Assembly: GCA_029556615.1 (NCBI GenBank)
Contig: JAKQDD010000091.1
Location: 1 to 64,000 of the forward strand
Source of the DNA: Verrucomicrobiota bacterium
Lineage (GTDB): Bacteria; Verrucomicrobiota; Verrucomicrobiia; Limisphaerales; J093
Length of the DNA: 64,000 nt
Direction of reading: 5' to 3'
Each line of letters starts with the position of its first letter. Position 1 is the stretch's first letter. Of the stretch, positions 57,609 through 64,000 are shown in pieces. The position numbers and the translations under genes are program-made. The notes below the pieces were generated by a model. The model made no database searches. It had not been told where the DNA came from and was given only the letters and a program-made list of their open reading frames with translations.

Positions 57609-58589
57609 TCACGGGGCCGCGGCGTTCTTCGCCGGGATTCCCCGCAAGTGGGTATCGAACCAGTCGGCAAGGGTTGGGAGGTCCTCAGCGATCGAGGGCC
57701 AGCCGTGGCCGGCCCCGGGTTTGACGTCGAGGCGGACCGTGGCGCCGGCGGCCTTGGCCTTTGCCACGAAGGACTCCGCCTGCTGCAGCGGCACCAGGCG
57801 GTCGGCGTCCCCGTGCAGAATCAGCGTTGGTGGCAGGTTCGACGTGACGTAGTAGATCGGTGAGATCTCGCGTCCGAGGCTTTGGCGGCCTTCGGGCGTG
57901 TCCGAGCGCGGTCCGAACGCGGGCTTGAAGTCTTTGAGGGTGCCCACGCCGACGGCGTCCTCGCCGGGCTGGCCGTAGTTGAGAAGATCCGTCGGCGGGA
58001 AGAAGCAGGCCACCGCCGCGACCGCGCTGCTCTCGCGGTCGACGGGGTCTTTGGCGTCGGACTTGCCGGGCCCGCCATGGACGGCGAGGGTGAGGCTGAG
58101 ATGGCCGCCGGCGCTGGCGCCCATCACGCCCAGGCGATCCGGCTTGACGCCGTACTCGGCGGCATGATGCCGGATGAAGCGGACCGCCCGGTGCATGTCC
58201 TCGACGATCTCGGGAATGGTGTACTTGGGCTGGGAGCCGTGGACGACCGCGAACACGGTGTACCCGCGGTCGAGGGTGGGCCGGAAGAGCCCCGCGTTGA
58301 TCGCCTCATGGCTCGAAAAGAACCCGCCGCTGATCACCATGATCACGCCGTACCCATTGGGCGCGGCCGGCTTGAAGACGTCCAGGGTCAACGCCACACC
58401 ATGCTTGCGGCCGTATATCACGTCCTCGGTCCGCGTGAACTCCGCGGCGTTCGCGGGGATCAGGGTGAGGAGAAGCAGCAGGAGGAGGGGGAGCAGGCCG
58501 CGGTCGATCGCGCGAAGTTGGGATCGCAGGTTGGCGGGGGTGAACGCGGGGGTGTGATTCGAGGTGTGGAACACGCAAGTCCCTTTCAT
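57609..58589 (-). CDS. Secreted alpha/beta-hydrolase, BD-FAE (feruloyl esterase)-like
   Basis: The product is 326 residues. A Leu-rich export segment (GLLPLLLLLLLTLIPANAAE) is followed by the alpha/beta-hydrolase fold. The nucleophile elbow is GVMGASAGGHLS, the acid is in LILHGDADRLVPLQQAE, and the His is in KPGAGHGWPS. VIMVISGGFFSS takes the place of the HGGG oxyanion loop, and DMHRAVRFIRHHAAEYG is typical of the BD-FAE family. It probably cleaves acetyl or feruloyl esters from plant polysaccharides outside the cytoplasm. The gene stands alone. Confidence 0.87.
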   Translation of the reverse strand: MKGTCVFHTSNHTPAFTPANLRSQLRAIDRGLLPLLLLLLLTLIPANAAEFTRTEDVIYGRKHGVALTLDVFKPAAPNGYGVIMVISGGFFSSHEAINAGLFRPTLDRGYTVFAVVHGSQPKYTIPEIVEDMHRAVRFIRHHAAEYGVKPDRLGVMGASAGGHLSLTLAVHGGPGKSDAKDPVDRESSAVAAVACFFPPTDLLNYGQPGEDAVGVGTLKDFKPAFGPRSDTPEGRQSLGREISPIYYVTSNLPPTLILHGDADRLVPLQQAESFVAKAKAAGATVRLDVKPGAGHGWPSIAEDLPTLADWFDTHLRGIPAKNAAAP

Positions 58590-58694
58590 GGTCGCATGGC
58601 CGGCGATGCGCCCGCCGGAGGCGGCTCACGGACCGCCCGTGAGGATCGGGGTCGAGCATACCCGGGCGATCCGCGAAAGGAAGCCTGTATGTGC

Positions 58695-58995
58695 CGCCAT
58701 CGGCTCCTGGCGGGTTTTCGCCTTGAAGGCGCGTCGGGGGACAATGAGTCTGTCACCTTGTTTGCGGCACCGTTCCTCGGGACTGGATGCGGCATCGGTC
58801 TGAGGCGGCCCCGGGCTGGACCCCAATCCGCGCGTAAGCGTCCCTTGCGGCTAAACCTCCTGGGCTGGACCAGGCGCCTTGAGCCGCCCAGTCCGGGGGT
58901 TTCGCGGATTGGGAAGCCCGCCCCCGGGGGCGGGCCACCCCGGAGCCGACACCCCACGCGCCTTCAAGGCGAAAACCCACCAGGAGCCGATGGCG
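58695..58995. repeat. 301-bp MITE-like element with 39-bp terminal inverted repeats
   Basis: The left end (58695-58733) starts CGCCATCGGCTCCTGGCGGG. The right end (58957-58995) is its reverse complement with one mismatch. Inside are the REP-like TGAGTCTGTCACCTTGTT (58745-58762) and a second palindromic region, but no gene. It is part of a 763-nt gene-free stretch (58590-59352). The near-perfect arms suggest recent activity. Confidence 0.8.
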
Positions 58996-59068
58996 AACGT
59001 TCGCGCCGCACGCGTTAGGCGAGGATCCGGGCTGGAAGTAATCGGTCGACAGTGACCAGTGCCGCGGC

Positions 59069-59250
59069 TAGAGTCCCCGACTTGTGAAAGTCGATGCGAT
59101 TAGGTCAAGTTTGGGTCTCTGCTGTTCCAGGCCTCCCCTTTCTCCGTCGAGGACTCTACATTAGCGAGGCGCGGAAGAGAGGGTCCGGAAAGGCAGGGAG
59201 GTTTCATCGGATCGCGGACTTCGTTAGGTCTGAGGCGGCGCCTCGCTAGG
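59069..59250. repeat. Composite E-C repeat (copy E4+C4)
   Basis: E4 (59069-59158) is bounded by TAGAGTCCCCGACTT and TCGAGGACTCTA. C4 (59161-59250) runs from TTAGCGAGGCGCGGAAGAGA to CTGAGGCGGCGCCTCGCTAG. It has the same order and junction as 14979-15160. Confidence 0.8.
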
Positions 59251-59352
59251 TTTGATGACGTGATTCCGGCGGTGGTGGTTGAACGGAGCGCTGCACAAGC
59301 CGCCTCTCAGGAGGCAGTGCGGCGGTAGACTCCCGGACTTGGCACCCGACAC

Positions 59353-60660
59353 GTGCGCATTCTGCTGACAGGCGATCTGCATCTAGGCCGTTCAAGCTCA
59401 GGTGTCCGATCCACGTCGCGTGGCCTCCGCACCGAAGGCGCCTGGGGGCGGATTGTCGAACTGGCCGTGGAGCGTGGCGTTGGCGCAGTCCTCCTCAGCG
59501 GCGACATCATCGACCACTCGAACCGGTACTTCGAGGCATGGGGGCCGTTGACGCGCGGACTGAGCCGGCTCGCGGCAAACGGGATCCCGACGCTCGCGAT
59601 CGCGGGCAATCATGACCACAGCGTGCTTGGTGCGATGGCGCTCGAGTGCGCTGGGCCGGAGTTTCGTTTCCAGCTGCTGGGCCGGCAGGGTGCCTGGGAG
59701 CAGGCGGTGGTGGAGGAAGCAGGCCGGCCCGCTCTCCGGGTGCTGGGTTGGTCGTTCCCGTCCGAGCTGCATGCGCGGGATCCGCTGGAGACTTTCCCGC
59801 AGGATCTCCCGCGGGATCTTCCGCTGCTCGGCCTGGTTCATGGGGATCTGGACACGGCCGGTTCGCGTTACGCGCCGTTGGATCGGGCCCGGCTCGCAGC
59901 CCAACCCGTGGCCGGCTGGCTCCTCGGTCACATTCACGCGCCCCGCCTGGTCGAGAACCGGGGAGGTCCGTGGATCCTCTATCCCGGGAGCCCGCAGGCG
60001 CTCGATCCGGGCGAGGAGGGCGTGCACGGGATCTGGATCGCCGAGGTCTTGCCGACAACCATCGCCTGTCCGGTCGGGGTCCCGGTTTCAACTGTCCGCT
60101 ACGAGCGAATTGCCATCGATGTGGGCGGTGTCGCGGATGAAGCCGGCCTGCGGATCCGGCTGCGCGAGGAACTGCAGCGGCACGCCGAGATGGCCCGCAG
60201 CCACGGCGGGGAATCGCTGCACACGCTCGTCACCCACCTGACCGTCGAGGGCGGCACTCCGGTGGCTGACGCCGTCGAGCCCTGCCTGAAAGAGCTCCAG
60301 GAACTGCCAGGGCTGGGCGCGGCAGTCACGATCGAGGTCCGGCAGGCCACCAACCGGGCCACGCCGCCGCTCGACATCCCCGCGCTGGCCCAGGGGCCAT
60401 CCCTTGTGGGCGTTCTGGCCCGGCTCGTGCAAGCGCTCGAGTCCGGAGCCCATGGCCGTGAGGTCGATGCGGTGATGGCGCGCGCCCGCGACGCCGTCGG
60501 CAGCCTGACCCTGGTGAGCCGGGTGCAGGAAGGGGACGGCGACGCGGGGTTTGAGTTCGGCGATGACGCCCTGCGGCGCAGCCTCGCGACCGCCGCGCGC
60601 AAGCTGCTTGCCGGACTCCTCACGGCAGGCCGGTCCGACGGCAAGGGAGGTACAGCGTGA
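59353..60660 (+). CDS. SbcD/Mre11-like DNA repair nuclease (YhaO type)
   Basis: The product is 435 residues with a GTG start. The calcineurin-like phosphoesterase motifs are all present: GDLHLG (residue 6), LSGDIIDH, AGNHDHS, GLVHGD and GHIHAP. The C-terminal 180 residues form a capping region. The length and the partner gene fit the YhaO branch of the SbcD/Mre11 family, manganese-dependent nucleases that process DNA ends. The stop overlaps the GTG of the ATPase gene (GTGA), so the two subunits are translationally coupled. Confidence 0.9.
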   Translation: MRILLTGDLHLGRSSSGVRSTSRGLRTEGAWGRIVELAVERGVGAVLLSGDIIDHSNRYFEAWGPLTRGLSRLAANGIPTLAIAGNHDHSVLGAMALECAGPEFRFQLLGRQGAWEQAVVEEAGRPALRVLGWSFPSELHARDPLETFPQDLPRDLPLLGLVHGDLDTAGSRYAPLDRARLAAQPVAGWLLGHIHAPRLVENRGGPWILYPGSPQALDPGEEGVHGIWIAEVLPTTIACPVGVPVSTVRYERIAIDVGGVADEAGLRIRLREELQRHAEMARSHGGESLHTLVTHLTVEGGTPVADAVEPCLKELQELPGLGAAVTIEVRQATNRATPPLDIPALAQGPSLVGVLARLVQALESGAHGREVDAVMARARDAVGSLTLVSRVQEGDGDAGFEFGDDALRRSLATAARKLLAGLLTAGRSDGKGGTA

Positions 60661-63600
60661 GCGGGGGAACAGTCCGGTTCACGCAGGTGGAGATCGTGAA
60701 GGCGCTCGGCCTCGGGCGCGGGCAGGGTTTTCGGGTCCCTGATCTCTCCGCGGCCGTGAACGTGGTCTACGGTCCGAACGGGTCGGGCAAATCGACGCTG
60801 GCGCGGGTCATGCAGAAGCTGCTTTGGCCGATGGCGCGTGAAGTCGAGCCGGCGCTGGCCCACGCCGCCGTGATGGCACAGATCGAGGTTGCCGAGACTC
60901 ACAAGACGCGCCGCTGGACGGTGGAGATCGAGTCGGGTGCTGTGACCAGCACCGTTGACGGCGTGTCGACGCCGGTTCCCGCCGGCCGGCCCGACCTCCA
61001 CGCCCGTTACCGGATGCCCCTCAGTGAGCTTCTGGTGGAGGATAATGCGGATTTCGCGCGCGAGATCCTGCGGCAGGCGTCGGGCGGGTTCGACCTGGCT
61101 CCCGTGGCAGCCCTGGCCGGGTTCGCGGAGAGACCGGTGAACCCGCGGGCGCTGCAGAGTGCTCTGCGAGAAGCGGCTACCGGGGTTGCCGAGGCGCGTT
61201 CAAGCCAGGAGTCGCTCAAGGGTCGCCGGGATGAACTCGTGTCCCAGGGCGCAAGACTGGAGGAAGTCCGGGAGAAGCTCCGTTCCCTGGGCGAACTAGC
61301 CCGCGCGAAGGAGTATCTTGTCGCCTGCGCTGACCGGGACCACGTCCAAGGCCAGCACGACGCCTTCGAGGCGCAGGTGAAGGCGTTGTCGGGCAGCGAG
61401 CAGGAGGAACTGGCGCGGCTGGAGAAAGACGTCCGCGCCGCCGAAGCGGCCTTCGACCGTGGCAAGCGAGAACGGGTTGACTTGGCCGGGCAGATCGACA
61501 GGCTCCGCGCTACCGAGGTCGAACGGCAGGCCGATCTCGACTCGCTGCAGGCGGCTGTCGCGGCTCTCGAGGTGGCGGAGGGGCGAGCGCAGACCGAGAT
61601 GAACCGCGCCACCGAAAGCGCGGCCGAACGTGCGGCAGCCGAGGCGCACTTGTTCAATCGCCGGCAGGCCGGGGAAGCCGCGGCGATCGACCGCGCAGCC
61701 CTGGCGGCGGCCGATGACCTGTTGAAGCTGGCGCTGGCCTGCCGGGCCTCCGAGGTCGCGCACGAGGCAGAGGCGGCTCGGATTCGGCTCCTCCCGGAGC
61801 CGGATGCCGCGCTCCCGGATGCACTCGTGCTGCGACGCGGCATCGAGGCGCTGGCCAGTTGGCTGCGGGCGCCGTCCCCGGCATCGCCTCCTGTCGGCGA
61901 CGCCGCACGGATCCCGCTCGGGAAGCTGGGCATGGTCTGCGCGGTGCTGGGGGTTGCGTCCCTGAGCGGGGCGGTCCTCGTCCATTGGGCCTTTGCGGCC
62001 GGGGCCTTTGGTGCGCTGGCGATGTTCGCAGCGATCCTGCTGCTTTCAGCGCGGAAGACGGAGCCAGCGGCGGTGGCAACAACCAACGCCGCCGCGGTGT
62101 ACCAGGACGCCTTCGCGAGGCTGTCGCTCACGCCACCGGCGGACTGGAGCGTTGCGTCGGTGAGCGCGGCCTTGGACGGGCTGGTGGAACAGCTGGAGAG
62201 GCGGACGGCCATCGATGCCGCGCGGCCGGTTCGGGCCGCGCATGAGAAACATCGGGCGGAGTTGGAACAAGCCCGGAAGCGCCTCGGGGATGCCTGCGCG
62301 GATCTCGAGGCACGATACGGGATCGCGGCGGGTGACGCGGACCCGATCTGGATCCGTCTGTTGATCGAGGCCGTCCTGGTCTGGCAGAAGGCCGTGCAAA
62401 AGGACGAGGGAGCCGCGGCGGCATCGGCGGCGGCCAGGGCGTCCTTGGACGCCGCTCGCCAGGAGTGCAAGACCCGATTCGCCTCCGCCGGCGTCGATCT
62501 GGGCGCGACGGCCTGCGTGACAGCCGACCTCGCGACCCGGCGCTTCGAGTCGCTGCGCGAGAAGCGCCGGCTGTGGCTCGACCTCGACGAACGGTATCGC
62601 CAATGCGAAGGCCGGATGGCGGAGGCTGGCCGCACGTGCGACGAAGCCCGGAACGGACTGGCGGAGTTCTGGCGCCGGCTTGGATTCGCAGCGGCCGACC
62701 GCCAGGGTCTCGCCCGGCTGCTGGCGCGACGCCGCGACTTCGTCGCGGTGGACGACGCGCTGCGGATCGCGCGCCAGCGGGCCGCAGACGCGGAGAACCG
62801 CCTTGGGAGCGCCGCGTCGTTATTGCCGCGGGGGCTTGTGGCGATCGACTCGGAACTCGGCAGTGAAGAGGCACTGCGTTTGGAGGAGAACAGGCTGACG
62901 CGGGAGATCGCCGAGGTGGAAGCAGACCTCCGCCACGCCTCGAAGGGACACGAACTGTCGGAGAGGCTGGAAAAGCTCGCGGAGGCGAACGCGCGGCTGC
63001 GCCGGCAGGAGGAACTGAACGCCGAGCAGGCGGTGGGGTACGCGCTGACGGGGTGGCTGCGGGAGCAGGCGCGGGAGGTTCTGGCGCCACGGGTGCTGAC
63101 GCGGGCCCAGGACTTGTTGACCCGCATCACGAATGGCCGGCTGGTGTTTCAGGCAGAGGAGTCAGCCTCGGAACCCCGGTTTGTCGCTGCCAACGCGGAC
63201 GAGCCCTGGCGACCGGTCACCCAGCTTTCCTCAGGCGAGCGCGTTCAGCTGCTGATGGCCGTGCGCCTGGCGTTCCTGGAAGAAAACGAGGAGCGGGCGC
63301 TGCCTTTATTGCTCGACGAGGTGCTGGCGTCGAGCGACGACGAACGGAGCGGGCACATTATCCAGACGGTGCTGGAGATCGCGCGCTCGGGCCGCCAGGT
63401 GTTCTACTTCACGGCGCAGGCCGATGAACGGGCTCGATGGATCTCAGCCCTGGCTGCAGCGGGAATCGAATCGCGGGTGTTTGACTTGGGCGCACTGCGC
63501 GGGATGACCGAGCGCGCCGCCCATCCGCTCCGGCCTGCTCCCGACCCGAGGGCGCCGGTGCCGGCCCCTGGCGGTCTTACGCACCGACAATACGGGGAGC

Positions 63601-64000
63601 TGCTCGGCGTGCCGGGGGTGGACGTCTGGGATCTGGAGCTCGATCGCCTGCACCTGTGGCATGTGATCGAGGACCCCGAGCTTCTCCATCGCGTGCTCTG
63701 TTCCGGCATCGAGCGGTTCGGTCCCCTGCGCCGCCTGATCCGGCACTCCGGATATGACGGCTTGGGCGAGAGCCGTGAGACGGTGCTGGCGACGGGCCTT
63801 GCTTTCCAGGCCGCCTTTCGGGCATGGCGCCTCGGCCGTGGCAGACCCGTGACGCCCGAGGTGCTGAGGCAGGCGGCTGGTGTCACCGACGTCTTCCGGC
63901 AGCGGGTGGTCGAATTGGCCGCCTCGGTGAACGGCGATGCGGAACAACTGCTCGAGAAGCTCGGCGACGGGACCCTCAGGAACTGGCGTGAGAAGTCGAC
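60657..64000 (+). CDS. SbcC/Rad50-like ATPase (YhaN type), 3' end outside window
   Basis: At least 1114 residues are open to the right edge. The start is GTG inside the GTGA overlap with the nuclease gene. Walker A is YGPNGSGKSTLAR (about residue 40). Long coiled coils follow (QEELARLEKDVRAAEAAFDR, RLEENRL). A hydrophobic pair lies at about 425-465 (LGMVCAVLGVASLSGAVLV, FGALAMFAAILLLS), as in Bacillus YhaN. The signature motif is VTQLSSGERVQLLMAVRLAF (about 855), and Walker B is LPLLLDEVLASSDDER. The ATPase should move DNA ends for the nuclease. After Walker B the protein continues for over 200 residues with a helical domain (ETVLATGLAFQAAFRAWRLG, EVLRQAAGVTDVF) that standard YhaN lacks as far as I know. 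Confidence 0.88.
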   Translation, partial: MSGGTVRFTQVEIVKALGLGRGQGFRVPDLSAAVNVVYGPNGSGKSTLARVMQKLLWPMAREVEPALAHAAVMAQIEVAETHKTRRWTVEIESGAVTSTVDGVSTPVPAGRPDLHARYRMPLSELLVEDNADFAREILRQASGGFDLAPVAALAGFAERPVNPRALQSALREAATGVAEARSSQESLKGRRDELVSQGARLEEVREKLRSLGELARAKEYLVACADRDHVQGQHDAFEAQVKALSGSEQEELARLEKDVRAAEAAFDRGKRERVDLAGQIDRLRATEVERQADLDSLQAAVAALEVAEGRAQTEMNRATESAAERAAAEAHLFNRRQAGEAAAIDRAALAAADDLLKLALACRASEVAHEAEAARIRLLPEPDAALPDALVLRRGIEALASWLRAPSPASPPVGDAARIPLGKLGMVCAVLGVASLSGAVLVHWAFAAGAFGALAMFAAILLLSARKTEPAAVATTNAAAVYQDAFARLSLTPPADWSVASVSAALDGLVEQLERRTAIDAARPVRAAHEKHRAELEQARKRLGDACADLEARYGIAAGDADPIWIRLLIEAVLVWQKAVQKDEGAAAASAAARASLDAARQECKTRFASAGVDLGATACVTADLATRRFESLREKRRLWLDLDERYRQCEGRMAEAGRTCDEARNGLAEFWRRLGFAAADRQGLARLLARRRDFVAVDDALRIARQRAADAENRLGSAASLLPRGLVAIDSELGSEEALRLEENRLTREIAEVEADLRHASKGHELSERLEKLAEANARLRRQEELNAEQAVGYALTGWLREQAREVLAPRVLTRAQDLLTRITNGRLVFQAEESASEPRFVAANADEPWRPVTQLSSGERVQLLMAVRLAFLEENEERALPLLLDEVLASSDDERSGHIIQTVLEIARSGRQVFYFTAQADERARWISALAAAGIESRVFDLGALRGMTERAAHPLRPAPDPRAPVPAPGGLTHRQYGELLGVPGVDVWDLELDRLHLWHVIEDPELLHRVLCSGIERFGPLRRLIRHSGYDGLGESRETVLATGLAFQAAFRAWRLGRGRPVTPEVLRQAAGVTDVFRQRVVELAASVNGDAEQLLEKLGDGTLRNWREKS

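Noticed and set aside
61007-63130. 707-codon leftward frame opposite the SbcC-like gene
   Set aside because: Ser/Arg/Ala-rich shadow of a coiled-coil gene with clear Walker and signature motifs on the other strand.

Overview
This 64 kb window is GC-rich chromosomal DNA from a bacterium that is most likely a Verrucomicrobiota member of the Pedosphaera/Limisphaerales kind. The evidence is indirect. Two large secreted proteins end in the 'lqxA..v.GPwt.ipg...rFFRL' or 'tYeIqrS...W..va...fYRtL' signatures common in that group. A third has the DTDADGMDD type of calcium-binding module. There is also a Tat-type Gfo/Idh/MocA oxidoreductase, a BD-FAE-like esterase, a Tat-type sugar isomerase remnant and many short inverted-repeat elements. 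No rRNA, tRNA, CRISPR array or prophage was seen.

Layout. Positions 1-3476 hold the end of a REP-associated (RAYT) transposase, its putative REP repeats and a HypD-like glycyl radical enzyme. Positions 3477-14887 hold secreted proteins (a calcium-module/beta-helix-like protein, a 703-residue protein, and an amidase with golvesin and FN3 domains), a Gfo/Idh/MocA oxidoreductase and an M48-TerB protease. Positions 15268-31096 are a rightward operon of six genes: two VWA proteins, a Tubulin_2/FtsZ-like GTPase candidate, a membrane protein that looks like its degenerate partner, a small membrane protein, and a 1413-residue fusion of a dead MrfA/Hrq1-like helicase, a zincin and a helix-hairpin-helix. 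Facing it, 31170-48974 is a leftward, tightly overlapping ten-gene operon. It encodes a histidine-kinase-like protein, several proteins with receiver or receiver-like domains (including a sigma54 activator and a receiver-HD protein), a multi-pass membrane protein, a CYTH-nucleoside hydrolase fusion and a small HExxH protein. Positions 49320-56022 hold an SsuABC-type ABC transporter, a methyltransferase, an outer-membrane barrel, an M48 protease and an MCE/MlaD-like protein. Positions 56098-64000 hold a decayed sugar isomerase, an esterase, repeats and an SbcD/SbcC (YhaO/YhaN)-like pair.

The standout is the pair of converging operons (about 34 kb). Tubulin_2 proteins with VWA partners have been predicted to form a membrane-remodelling system. 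Here that core is joined to a pseudo-helicase/protease scaffold and to an elaborate phosphorelay with unusual receivers, a sigma54 output and nucleotide-processing enzymes. I infer one signal-controlled, membrane-associated cytoskeletal or conflict system, but the function is not shown by sequence. Short palindromic elements of at least five families sit between many genes, often at 3' ends, and two of them recur as one composite unit.
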